Below are positions 52,715-62,221 of a stretch of DNA of 64,000 nt, piece after piece. Positions within the stretch are counted from its first letter, which is position 1. Each line of letters starts with the position of its first letter. Source of the stretch: an uncultured Eubacteriales bacterium (GTDB lineage Bacteria; Bacillota; Clostridia; Monoglobales; Monoglobaceae). The stretch is taken from the NCBI GenBank assembly GCA_958352815.1, contig CATWQA010000005.1:1-64000 (forward strand), read 5' to 3'. The notes below the pieces were generated by a model, which had not been told where the DNA came from, did not search any database, and was given only the letters and a program-made list of their open reading frames with translations. A program made the translations under genes and the position numbers.

Positions 52715-54481
52715 ATGGGGAAAGGAATAATTAGAAAGGTTGCCGGCCCTTTGGTAATCGCCGAGGGCATGAGAGAATGTAATATGTACGACGTTGTTCG
52801 CGTCGGTGAGCAGCATCTTATAGGTGAGATAATCGAGATGCATGGCGACAGAGCTTCTGTTCAGGTCTATGAGGAAACCTCGGGCTTGGGTCCGGGAACC
52901 CCTGTCGAGACCACGGGCATGCCCCTCAGCGTTGAGTTGGGACCCGGGCTTATCGGAAGCATTTTTGACGGAATTCAAAGACCGCTTGACGATATTATGA
53001 AAAAGGCGGGTAATAACCTAAAACGCGGAGTTGAGGTTCCCTCACTTAAACGGGAGCTAAAGTGGAATTTTGAGCCGACAGCTAAAAAGGGCGACCGAGT
53101 AAGCGGCGGCGATGTTTTGGGAACCGTTAAGGAAACAGAGGTTGTAACTCAGAAGATAATGGTTCCTCCCGGAATAAGAGGAACCGTTAAATCAATCAGC
53201 GGCGGCAGCTTTAGCGTAGACGAGGTTGTTGCGGTTGTGGAAACCGACGGCGGCAACAGGGAGATTACCCTGATGCAGAAATGGCCTGTTCGCCAAGGCA
53301 GACCCTACAAAGAAAAACTATCCCCCACAATGCCTTTGGTTACGGGGCAGCGCGTTATCGACACGATGTTCCCTATTGCAAAGGGCGGCGTGGCGGCTGT
53401 TCCCGGGCCTTTCGGCAGCGGAAAAACAGTGGTGCAGCACCAGCTTGCAAAGTGGGCTGACGCTGATATTGTGGTGTATATAGGCTGCGGCGAGCGCGGC
53501 AATGAGATGACTGACGTTCTTAACGAGTTCCCGGAGCTTGTTGACCCCAAAACGGGTAAGTCTCTTATGGAGAGAACGGTGCTTATAGCCAACACCTCGG
53601 ATATGCCGGTTGCGGCGCGTGAAGCCTCAATATACACAGGTATAACCATAGCCGAGTATTTCAGGGATATGGGCTATTCCGTGGCGCTTATGGCGGACTC
53701 GACCTCACGCTGGGCGGAGGCGCTCAGAGAGATGTCGGGCAGACTTGAGGAAATGCCCGGCGAGGAGGGCTATCCCGCGTATCTGGGAAGCAGACTTGCC
53801 CAGTTTTATGAGCGTGCGGGTAGAGTGGTAACCCTCGGCAGCTCAGGTAATGAGGGTGCGTTGTCGGTAATCGGAGCGGTTTCGCCTCCCGGCGGAGATA
53901 TATCGGAGCCTGTTTCCCAGGCGACCTTGAGAATTGTAAAGGTGTTTTGGGGGCTTGACTCAAACCTTGCGTATAAGAGGCACTTCCCTGCCATTAACTG
54001 GCTGACCAGTTATTCTCTCTATCTTGATACTATGGAGAGTTGGTTTAACCAAAACGTAAACAGCAACTGGATGACCTTGAGAAATGATATAATGAAGCTG
54101 CTCCAGGAGGAGTCCGAGCTTGACGAAATCGTAAAAATGGTTGGTATGGACGCACTGTCGCCCACGGACAGAATTAAGCTTGAAGCCGCAAGAAGCGTTC
54201 GCGAGGACTTTTTGCACCAGAACGCTTTTCATGATATTGACACCTATTCGTCTCTTGAAAAGCAGTATTATATGATGCGGCTTATGACCGATTATTATGA
54301 GAACTGCACAGAAGCGTTAAAGCGCGGGGCGGATGTTGAAAAGCTGGTTGCTCTGCCTGTCCGTGAGCAGATAGGTCGATTTAAGTATTATAACGAGGAT
54401 GATATTCAGGGAGAGTATAACAGGATTGCGGGGGTTTTGACTTCCGAAATTACAGAGGCCATAGCAGAGGAGGCGGAGTAA
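52715..54481 (+). CDS. ntpA: V-type ATP synthase catalytic subunit A
   Basis: This 588-residue ATPase subunit carries the catalytic sites of the head. The Walker A is 'GPFGSGKT' at residues 231-238, with the arginine/glutamate region 'GCGERGNEMTDV' after it and the Walker B 'ALMADSTSRWAEALRE' further on. The A-subunit-specific insertion (about 115-190) precedes the P-loop. I chose ATG 52715 after an AGGATGTGA site; upstream TTG and GTG are less likely. Length is typical. Confidence 0.97.
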   Translation: MGKGIIRKVAGPLVIAEGMRECNMYDVVRVGEQHLIGEIIEMHGDRASVQVYEETSGLGPGTPVETTGMPLSVELGPGLIGSIFDGIQRPLDDIMKKAGNNLKRGVEVPSLKRELKWNFEPTAKKGDRVSGGDVLGTVKETEVVTQKIMVPPGIRGTVKSISGGSFSVDEVVAVVETDGGNREITLMQKWPVRQGRPYKEKLSPTMPLVTGQRVIDTMFPIAKGGVAAVPGPFGSGKTVVQHQLAKWADADIVVYIGCGERGNEMTDVLNEFPELVDPKTGKSLMERTVLIANTSDMPVAAREASIYTGITIAEYFRDMGYSVALMADSTSRWAEALREMSGRLEEMPGEEGYPAYLGSRLAQFYERAGRVVTLGSSGNEGALSVIGAVSPPGGDISEPVSQATLRIVKVFWGLDSNLAYKRHFPAINWLTSYSLYLDTMESWFNQNVNSNWMTLRNDIMKLLQEESELDEIVKMVGMDALSPTDRIKLEAARSVREDFLHQNAFHDIDTYSSLEKQYYMMRLMTDYYENCTEALKRGADVEKLVALPVREQIGRFKYYNEDDIQGEYNRIAGVLTSEITEAIAEEAE

Positions 54482-54482
54482 G

Positions 54483-55862
54483 ATGCCAAAGGAATACAGA
54501 ACCATTGAGGAAGTAGCCGGACCTTTGATGCTTGTTCGGAACGTTGAGGACGTGAACTATAACGACCTGGGCGAGATTATTTTGGAAAACGGAGACAAAC
54601 GCCGCTGCAAGGTTTTGGAGATTGACGGAAGTGACGCTCTTGTTCAGCTCTTTGAGCCGTCTACCGGTATAAATCTCTCAACAGGTAAGGTTAGATTTTT
54701 AGGCAGGAGCATGGAGCTGGGCGTGTCACAGGATATGCTGGGCAGGGTGTTTGACGGTCTCGGCAGACCCATAGACAACGGACCGGAGATACTTCCCGAC
54801 GAACGCCTTGACATAAACGGCTTGCCCATGAACCCCGCTGCGAGAAGCTATCCCGAGGAGTTTATTCAGACGGGAATTTCCGCAATTGACGGGCTTAACA
54901 CCTTGGTTAGGGGTCAGAAGCTGCCTATATTTTCAGCCAGCGGTCTGCCCCACTCTCAGCTTGCGGCGCAGATTGCCAGACAGGCGACGGTAAAGGGCAA
55001 GGATGAGCAGTTTGCTGTTGTGTTTGCGGCTATGGGCATAACCTTTGAGGAGTCCAACTTTTTTGTTGAAAGCTTTAGGGAAACGGGGGCTATAGACAGA
55101 ACGGTCATGTTTGTCAACCTTGCCAACGACCCTGCAATCGAGCGTATAGCAACGCCCCGTATGGCGTTGACGGCGGCGGAGTATCTGGCATTTGAAAAGG
55201 ATATGCACGTGCTGGTTATTTTGACGGATATAACCAACTATGCAGACGCTCTCCGTGAGGTTAGCGCCGCTCGAAAAGAAGTTCCCGGAAGACGAGGATA
55301 CCCGGGATATATGTATACCGACCTTGCAACTTTGTACGAAAGAGCAGGCCGCCAAAAGGGCAAGACGGGTTCAATAACCATGATTCCCATTCTGACCATG
55401 CCCGAGGACGATAAAACACACCCCATTCCCGACCTTACGGGATATATTACTGAGGGACAGATAATATTGTCACGCGAATTGTACAGAAAGAATGTTATGC
55501 CCCCGGTGGATGTTTTGCCGTCCCTGTCCCGTTTGAAGGATAAGGGTATCGGCGACGGAAAAACCAGAGCCGACCATGCGGACACAATGAATCAGCTTTT
55601 TGCAGCATACGCAAGGGGCAAGGACGCAAAGGAGCTTATGGTAATATTGGGTGAAGCGGCTCTTACGGATATAGATAAAAAGTACGCTAAATTCGCCGAT
55701 GAGTTTGAGCGCAGATATGTGTCCCAGGGCTATCAGACCAACAGGGATATTGAGGAGACCCTCGGCATAGGATGGGAGCTCTTAGGGATTTTACCCAGAG
55801 GTGAGCTGAAACGTATTAAAGACGAATTTCTCGATAAGTATTATAAAGAAGTAACCGAATAG
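54483..55862 (+). CDS. ntpB: V-type ATP synthase regulatory subunit B
   Basis: This 459-residue nucleotide-binding but non-catalytic head subunit alternates with A. The P-loop position reads 'IFSASGLPHSQLA', lacking Gly-Lys-Thr, which is the mark of B subunits. The C-terminal 'LAKFADEFERRYV'-like region is normal. It supplies the arginine finger to the A-site, in 'SRLKDKGIG'. It starts two bases after the ntpA stop with GAGGCGGAG as ribosome site. Confidence 0.97.
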   Translation: MPKEYRTIEEVAGPLMLVRNVEDVNYNDLGEIILENGDKRRCKVLEIDGSDALVQLFEPSTGINLSTGKVRFLGRSMELGVSQDMLGRVFDGLGRPIDNGPEILPDERLDINGLPMNPAARSYPEEFIQTGISAIDGLNTLVRGQKLPIFSASGLPHSQLAAQIARQATVKGKDEQFAVVFAAMGITFEESNFFVESFRETGAIDRTVMFVNLANDPAIERIATPRMALTAAEYLAFEKDMHVLVILTDITNYADALREVSAARKEVPGRRGYPGYMYTDLATLYERAGRQKGKTGSITMIPILTMPEDDKTHPIPDLTGYITEGQIILSRELYRKNVMPPVDVLPSLSRLKDKGIGDGKTRADHADTMNQLFAAYARGKDAKELMVILGEAALTDIDKKYAKFADEFERRYVSQGYQTNRDIEETLGIGWELLGILPRGELKRIKDEFLDKYYKEVTE

Positions 55863-55873
55863 GAGGGTTTGCC

Positions 55874-56545
55874 ATGGCAATGACCCAGGTTAATCCGACC
55901 AGAATGGAACTGACCCGTCTTAAAAAGAAGCTTGTTACGGCTATACGTGGTCATAAGCTGCTTAAAGATAAGCGTGACGAGCTGATGAGGCAGTTCCTTG
56001 ACATGGTTCGGCTTAATAAGGAATTAAGAGAAAGGGTTGAAAAGGGCATAGAGGAGTCAAACAAAAAATTTGTTCTGGCGTCCGCCGTCATGAATGATAA
56101 GGCGCTGAAGACAGCCTTGCTTGCCCCCAAGCAGAGCGTGTCTGCCGAGGTTTCAAAAAAGAACGTTATGAGTGTTGAAATCCCTGTGTTTGACTATGAG
56201 ACAAGAACCCCGTCTGAGACAGATATATTCTCATACGGTTTTGCTTTTACGTCCTCAGACCTTGACGATGCGGTAAGCGCCTTGAGCGGTGTGTTCCCTC
56301 ATATGCTGAAGCTGGCGGAATGTGAAAAGTCATGTCAGCTTATGGCGGATGAAATTGAAAAGACTCGCCGCAGAGTAAACGCTCTTGAGCACGTTATGAT
56401 ACCCGAGTACCAAAGGCAGATAAAATATATAACCATGAAGCTTGACGAAAACGAAAGGTCAACTCAAATCCGCCTTATGAAGGTTAAGGATATGATGATA
56501 AAAGAGACAATTGAAGAAAAACATAGAAAAGCGGAACTGAATTAA
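55874..56545 (+). CDS. ntpD: V-type ATP synthase subunit D (central rotor shaft)
   Basis: This 223-residue, two-long-helix coiled-coil shaft turns inside the head. The start 'VNPTRMELTRLKKKLVTAIRGHKLLKDKRDEL' (read in two parts) and the later 'RRRVNALEHVMIPEYQRQIKYI' are family hallmarks. AGGAGG lies before the ATG. It is the last V-ATPase gene; no terminator separates it from fbp. An H-type small subunit and NtpJ, found in Enterococcus, are missing here. Confidence 0.96.
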   Translation: MAMTQVNPTRMELTRLKKKLVTAIRGHKLLKDKRDELMRQFLDMVRLNKELRERVEKGIEESNKKFVLASAVMNDKALKTALLAPKQSVSAEVSKKNVMSVEIPVFDYETRTPSETDIFSYGFAFTSSDLDDAVSALSGVFPHMLKLAECEKSCQLMADEIEKTRRRVNALEHVMIPEYQRQIKYITMKLDENERSTQIRLMKVKDMMIKETIEEKHRKAELN

Positions 56546-56593
56546 TTTTTATGAAAGGATGTATGCGGGTATACGCATATGCTGTGTTGAATT

Positions 56594-58579
56594 ATGAAGA
56601 ACGTTGAAACCAATAGCCGTGATTATAGGTATTTAAAGCTGCTGCATAAGCGGTACGGCAACATAAGAAAGGCTTCGGAGGAAATAATAAATCTTAACGC
56701 AATTCTGAATTTGCCCAAGGGCACCGAGCATTTCTTGAGTGATATTCACGGCGAGTATGAATCTTTTACCCACATTCTGAAAAATGCCTCGGGAGTTATA
56801 AAATCAAAAATTGACATGGTGTTTGAAAATACCTTGCCCGAGTCCGAGAAAAAATCTTTGGCAACCTTGATTTACTATCCCGAGGAGAAGTTGGAGATTA
56901 TCAAGGAGAACGTTGAGGATTTGGAGGAGTGGTACACCCTGACTCTGCACAGGCTGATTGAGGTGTGCAAGGTCAGCGCCTCCAAGTACACCCGTTCTGT
57001 TGTGAGAAAAGCCCTGCCCGAGGGCTTTGACTACATAATTGACGAGCTTCTCCATGCCCAGGACTATGAAATAGATAAGAATGAATACTATAGGCAGATT
57101 GTGTCTACGATTATAAAAATCGGTCGCGCCGACGCATTTATAATTGCCATGTCAAACCTTATTCAGAGGCTGGCGATTGCAAGGCTGCATATAATCGGCG
57201 ATATTTTTGACAGAGGTCCGGGAGCGCCCATAATAATGGACGTGCTGATGAAACATCACAGCGTTGATATTCAGTGGGGCAACCATGATATTGAGTGGAT
57301 GGGAGCGTCCTTCGGAAGTATGTCCTGTATCGCAAACGTAATCCGCCTTAGCTCAAGGTATGATAACATGAACACAATAGAGGGGGATTACGGAATAAGC
57401 ATACGCCCTCTTGCCGTTTTTGCAATGGAAGCCTATGCGAATGACCCTTGCGAAACCTTTATTCCCAAGCATATTGACGTGACAGAGTACAGCAAGCATG
57501 ACGAAAAGTTAATATCAAAGATACACAAGGCGATAACCGTAATCCAGTTTAAACTGGAGGGGCAGGTTGTAAAGCGGCATCCCGAATATAAAATGGATGA
57601 CAGACTGCTGCTTGACAAAATCGATTATGAACGGGGCGTTATAGAAATTAACGGCAGGGAGTACGAGCTTAAAGACAAGTATTTCCCCACCATTGACCCT
57701 AAGGATCCGTATAAGCTCACCGACGACGAGCAGGAGGTTATGGAAAGGCTCAGAACAGCGTTTATGACAAGTGAACGTCTTGAAGCCCACATGGAGTTTA
57801 TATGCGAAAACGGAGCTATATATAACAGCTATAACTCAAACTTGATGTTTCACGGTTGCATACCCATGACGGAGGACGGGGAGTTTGAAACTGTTGATAT
57901 ATTCGGCAAAAAGCTTAAGGGCAAAGAGCTTCTTGACGAAATCGACCGCAAGGTGAGACGGGGCATGAAGCTTAAAAACGGCACAAAGGGGCACAGTGAT
58001 GTTGAGGACTTGCTGTGGTACTTGTGGTGCGGCGCACAGTCGCCTCTGTTCGGCAAGGATAAGATAACCACATTTGAGCAGTATTTTATCGACGATAAAG
58101 ACCTTCATGTTGAAAAGAAAAATCCATACTATAAGAATGTGGAAAAGCGGGATGTGTGCATAAAAATCCTAAAAGAGTTCGGCTTGCAGCCGGCAATGTC
58201 CCATATTATAAACGGTCATGTTCCCGTTGAGATTAAAAAAGGGCAAAGCCCTATCAAGGCGGGGGGAAAGCTGTTTGTTATTGACGGCGGTCTGTCTAAG
58301 GGTTACCAGCCCAAAACGGGCATTGCGGGATATACTCTGCTCTATAATTCCCACGGATTGATACTTGCGTCTCACGAGCCCTTTGAATCAAAGGAGAAGG
58401 CAGTGCGTGACGAAATGGACATTCACTCCAAAACGGTGGTTCTTGAAAAGGCGGGAAAGCGGAAAATGGTGTATGACACTGACCAAGGAGCTGATATAAG
58501 GGAAAGAATTAAGGATTTGGAAGAGCTTTTGAGCGCCTACAGGGACGGTTCTATTAAGCAGACACAATTTAAGGATTAG
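56594..58579 (+). CDS. fbp: Fructose-1,6-bisphosphatase, class III
   Basis: This 661-residue gluconeogenic enzyme removes the C1 phosphate from fructose 1,6-bisphosphate. It belongs to the calcineurin-like metallophosphatase fold: 'LSDIHGEYESF' (DxH), 'IGDIFDRGPGAP', 'WGNHDIEWMG', and 'NGHVPVEIKKGQSP' supply the two-metal site. Length fits the Firmicutes class III enzyme (about 640-670). The ATG lacks a good ribosome site nearby: AAAGGA stands 34 bases upstream, with a small TATGCG/CGCATA hairpin (56562-56579) between. It follows the V-ATPase operon by 48 bp. Confidence 0.96.
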   Translation: MKNVETNSRDYRYLKLLHKRYGNIRKASEEIINLNAILNLPKGTEHFLSDIHGEYESFTHILKNASGVIKSKIDMVFENTLPESEKKSLATLIYYPEEKLEIIKENVEDLEEWYTLTLHRLIEVCKVSASKYTRSVVRKALPEGFDYIIDELLHAQDYEIDKNEYYRQIVSTIIKIGRADAFIIAMSNLIQRLAIARLHIIGDIFDRGPGAPIIMDVLMKHHSVDIQWGNHDIEWMGASFGSMSCIANVIRLSSRYDNMNTIEGDYGISIRPLAVFAMEAYANDPCETFIPKHIDVTEYSKHDEKLISKIHKAITVIQFKLEGQVVKRHPEYKMDDRLLLDKIDYERGVIEINGREYELKDKYFPTIDPKDPYKLTDDEQEVMERLRTAFMTSERLEAHMEFICENGAIYNSYNSNLMFHGCIPMTEDGEFETVDIFGKKLKGKELLDEIDRKVRRGMKLKNGTKGHSDVEDLLWYLWCGAQSPLFGKDKITTFEQYFIDDKDLHVEKKNPYYKNVEKRDVCIKILKEFGLQPAMSHIINGHVPVEIKKGQSPIKAGGKLFVIDGGLSKGYQPKTGIAGYTLLYNSHGLILASHEPFESKEKAVRDEMDIHSKTVVLEKAGKRKMVYDTDQGADIRERIKDLEELLSAYRDGSIKQTQFKD

Positions 58580-58647
58580 TTTAATCCCATTTGTTTTAGA
58601 AAAATAATTAAAAATTTATCACATATTACACATTAGGAGGAAACGAT

Positions 58648-61600
58648 ATGATTAGGAAACGATGGTTAAGCTTGGCTTTGGCAGTAACTATGATTGCCGC
58701 ACTGCTGAGCGGCACGGTAATAGTTTCGGCTCAGGGCTCGGAGGACATGACGGTTCAGACGGCTGAGGCGGACATGACATTTAACTTTAAGTCAACGGCC
58801 GTAGACGGAGCCGTGAACGTATTAAGCACGGATATTTACACAGCCGAAAAGGGCTACGGCTTTGTGGGTAAAACTTCGGCAATGCCCTCCAGAACTGTTG
58901 ATACCTCAAAAATAGTTCAGGATGAAAACGGCTGCTCTGTTACTGAGACCTCAGCAACAACCGCCTATACAAACAGCAACAATTACAATTACGGCGGTCT
59001 TGTCTTCCGTGTTGATGTTGACTCTTTGGGTGAGTACGCCTTAACCGTTAATGCGACCACAAGCTCTGCGCAAATTGCTCCCAACGGAATGCAGTACAGC
59101 AGGATCAGCTCCTCAAGTGCTTGGGATGCGGCAGGGCTTGTGCCTAAGCAGACGGTTGCAAAGTGGAGCGGAAATACATGGACGTTTAACTACGTAACCG
59201 GTGTGAACTACATAGAGTTTGAGATTGAGCCCACGTCTAAGGACGGCGGCACAGTGGGCGTTGAGTCCATAATGCTGACAAAGGTTGCCAATAACCCTGC
59301 AGAGGGCAAGCCCACGGTTTACGTTCTGGGGGACTCCACCCAAAAGACCTATACCTTTGAAGAGGACTCTATGTCCGGCTACGGTCAGGTTATTAAAAAC
59401 ATTTTTGACCTTGATAAGGTGAACGTTATTAACTACTCAATGGGCGGCCGCTCTATGAAGTCAAGTTATGATGAGGGCAGATTTAATGATATTCTCTGTA
59501 GTGCCAAAGAAGGAGATTTTGTGTTAATCCACTCGGCTCATAACGATGAGAGCACAGGAGACTCCGCCGGTCCCGATGCCCGTTTCGGCCGCGGCTCCAA
59601 CAGCACCACATATCCCAAGTGGCTGGATATTTACTGTGCGGCTCTTGAGGCAAGAGGCATAACTCCCGTTCTGGTAACGGCAAACCCCAGAACTGACGGC
59701 GGAAAACCCAAGGCTTCATTTAATCCCGATTCTCCCGGATTTATGAGGAAAAAGGCGGCGGCAGACAGCAAGGTTGAGCTTGTGGATCTGTTTGCCGATG
59801 CGGTAACATATCTGACAAAGCTGGGTAAAAGCGAGACGATGGATATATACCAGAGCCTTGAGGCGGGCGAGTCTCCCGGCAAGACCAACAGCGGTTCTTA
59901 CGCAAACGGTCACCCGGACAATAAGGTTGACGGAACCCACTTTAAGGAGGCTGCCGCAAAGACATTTACCAAGCTCATAGGCGATAACATTGTGAGTCAG
60001 AGCGCATCGGGCAGCGACAAGATTAAGGAGCTGGCAAGCTACCTGAAAGCTGATGTGCAAAGCGGAAACTGGACGGCGGTATATCCCGAAACAGCCGCAA
60101 AGGACGTAACCGAAGCAAGTTTAAACGGTTACTCGGCGTCCAACTCAAAGTACAGAAATCAGATTGAAAAAATGCTTCAACTGGGGGTTATGTTCGTGGA
60201 TGACAACAGTCTGTTCCATCCCACAGACAGCATGAAAACCAACGACTTTATTGCGGCTCTCTGTGCTATATGGAATTTGGACACCAACGAATTTGCTGAG
60301 TTTTACAGCAGCGGCAACTTAACCCGCGAGGTTATGGCGGCAATTATTCTTGACGCTTACGAGTTAAGATTTGGCAAGGACGCGGACGGCAATTGGAACA
60401 AGCCTGTATACATGACAGACTATAACGGAACCAACCTGTCCCCAGACGACCCGAACTATGACCCCAACCTGACAGGTGCAAGCGCACAGTACTATCCTCT
60501 GGTTGGCTGGGGAAACATTACTGACAGGGGAGATATTTCAAAGGAATACCTTGCAGACTTCCATGAGGTTTATAACCTGGGTCTTATGAGAAGCGAAAAG
60601 GGCATTTCCCGCGGCAAGATGGTAAACGGAACCGAGCTCCAGCCCAAGACGGTGGTAACAAGAGAAAAGGCAGCTAAGGAGCTTTACTTCCTGTTCGGCC
60701 TAATCCAGAACAAAAAGACGGAAAATCAGGAGATAACAATTCCCTCAACCTATGGCGGAACCGACAAGAACCCTGTTGTATATAAGGCGGTTGAATACAC
60801 AGCTCCCGCATATGAGTTCAGCAGCGTTGACATTAACAGTGTTGGCAAGCTTTCTGTTGAGCTTAAGTATAACGGTTCTGACGTTCCCTCAAACAGGCTG
60901 GTGATAGAGGTTAAGAATGCCGACGGTTCTCTGAAAGAGACTAAGACATACAGTGTTGCAGGCAGCGGAGCGGTTCAGGAGGTTGATGTTACATTGACCG
61001 CAGGCGAGTCCGTGAATATGTATGTAACTGTCAGCGAGGCTGATTTAACAAAGCTCAGTGCTGAAAGAAACGTAATCTGCACAGAGGTTATTTTGCCTCC
61101 CAAAGAGTATAAGGCTTCCACGGCGGCAGGCATAAAGAACGGAACCTTGTCCCTTACCAATATATCCGCAGGAACTGTTTCACCGGCGGCAGACGTTGTG
61201 TTGGCGGCTGATGATGAAGTAATGTGGAAAGCCAGCGGTAACGTTAATGCAGGTGTTGAGCTTATGCCGAGCATAACCGCAGGCGGCGGAAGCCTTACGA
61301 CCATGACAGATTTGACGGCAGGCAGCACAAATGCAACAATTGACGGCATTAAATTTACTAAATATATATCTCACGCTTCTACAAACGGAACATTTTCCGA
61401 GGGAACTATTACAGGCACTGCCCTGAAATTTGTTGCTCCTGAGGACGGTGTGTTCTCTGTTTACTGTGTTGACGTGGGTGCGGGTAAGACCCTCTGCATT
61501 TGTGAGGAGGGAACGAAGGAAGTAGCAAATTCCCTCTATTCACATACCCCGTCGGCTAAGAGCAACCTAAAGGCAAGCGTTCCCGTTGAGGCGGGAAAGA

Positions 61601-62142
61601 CGTATTACGCAGGCGTGCTTGGCTCAAAGGGCAGGTTTGTAGGCGCAGGCTTTATGTCCGGAGCTCCCGTTGTAACAATTTCGGCATATAACGGCGACAC
61701 GGTGCAGATTGACGCATCTCCTGCCGAGGGCTATATGACGGAATCGGTTACGGTAACGGACGGCAGCGGCAACGCTGTTCCCATGGAAAAGATAAGCAGC
61801 GACAGATTCACATTTGTTATGCCCGAGTCTGATGTTGAAATTAACGCAGTATTTTCACCGGGTTCAAACTACCCGTATGAGATTACCTCGGCAGAGTATG
61901 ACGCAGACGGAAAACTGAATGTCGCGCTGACGTCAGACGGAACAGTGACTGCGGCAAAGCTGTTTGTAGGTGTGTTTGATGAGAATGACGAGCAGACCCT
62001 GATAGACTGCAAAATGTTTGACATAGCGGGAGATGAGGTGCAAAACCTTGACTTTGTAAAGCCCGAAAGGGGAGTTGTAAAGCTGTATATCTGGGACAGC
62101 GCCGAAAATCTTATTCCTTTGAGCGCAGTAAAAGGTCTGTAA
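58648..62142 (+). CDS. Secreted SGNH esterase (CE12-like) with degenerate SLH repeats
   Basis: This 1164-residue exported protein probably removes acetyl groups from pectin-type polysaccharide. A signal peptide (about 1-28) is followed by a beta domain (about 40-215). An SGNH hydrolase of the rhamnogalacturonan acetylesterase type follows: Ser230 in 'GDST', Gly in 'GGRS', Asn299 in 'HNDE', and Asp428/His431 in 'DGTHF'. At about 500-705 there are three weak SLH-like repeats ('LFHPTDSMKTNDF', 'LTREVMAAIILDAY', 'VVTREKAAKELYFL'). Several Ig-like domains fill the rest, ending in 'VKLYIWDSAENLIPLSAV', a module like that ending the protein at 9813-11261. AGGAGG precedes the ATG. Confidence 0.88.
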   Translation: MIRKRWLSLALAVTMIAALLSGTVIVSAQGSEDMTVQTAEADMTFNFKSTAVDGAVNVLSTDIYTAEKGYGFVGKTSAMPSRTVDTSKIVQDENGCSVTETSATTAYTNSNNYNYGGLVFRVDVDSLGEYALTVNATTSSAQIAPNGMQYSRISSSSAWDAAGLVPKQTVAKWSGNTWTFNYVTGVNYIEFEIEPTSKDGGTVGVESIMLTKVANNPAEGKPTVYVLGDSTQKTYTFEEDSMSGYGQVIKNIFDLDKVNVINYSMGGRSMKSSYDEGRFNDILCSAKEGDFVLIHSAHNDESTGDSAGPDARFGRGSNSTTYPKWLDIYCAALEARGITPVLVTANPRTDGGKPKASFNPDSPGFMRKKAAADSKVELVDLFADAVTYLTKLGKSETMDIYQSLEAGESPGKTNSGSYANGHPDNKVDGTHFKEAAAKTFTKLIGDNIVSQSASGSDKIKELASYLKADVQSGNWTAVYPETAAKDVTEASLNGYSASNSKYRNQIEKMLQLGVMFVDDNSLFHPTDSMKTNDFIAALCAIWNLDTNEFAEFYSSGNLTREVMAAIILDAYELRFGKDADGNWNKPVYMTDYNGTNLSPDDPNYDPNLTGASAQYYPLVGWGNITDRGDISKEYLADFHEVYNLGLMRSEKGISRGKMVNGTELQPKTVVTREKAAKELYFLFGLIQNKKTENQEITIPSTYGGTDKNPVVYKAVEYTAPAYEFSSVDINSVGKLSVELKYNGSDVPSNRLVIEVKNADGSLKETKTYSVAGSGAVQEVDVTLTAGESVNMYVTVSEADLTKLSAERNVICTEVILPPKEYKASTAAGIKNGTLSLTNISAGTVSPAADVVLAADDEVMWKASGNVNAGVELMPSITAGGGSLTTMTDLTAGSTNATIDGIKFTKYISHASTNGTFSEGTITGTALKFVAPEDGVFSVYCVDVGAGKTLCICEEGTKEVANSLYSHTPSAKSNLKASVPVEAGKTYYAGVLGSKGRFVGAGFMSGAPVVTISAYNGDTVQIDASPAEGYMTESVTVTDGSGNAVPMEKISSDRFTFVMPESDVEINAVFSPGSNYPYEITSAEYDADGKLNVALTSDGTVTAAKLFVGVFDENDEQTLIDCKMFDIAGDEVQNLDFVKPERGVVKLYIWDSAENLIPLSAVKGL

Positions 62143-62174
62143 AAATTAGAGGCTGTTGTAAAACAATAGTTCCC

Positions 62175-62214
62175 GGGACTGTAGAAAAACTCTGTTAAGT
62201 TTTTCTACAGTCCC
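62175..62214. terminator. Bidirectional terminator between the esterase and amidase genes
   Basis: A perfect 17-bp stem (62175-62191 with 62198-62214) around a 6-nt loop is followed by T-rich sequence on both sides. It serves the converging genes on both strands. Confidence 0.92.
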
Positions 62215-62221
62215 TATTTTT

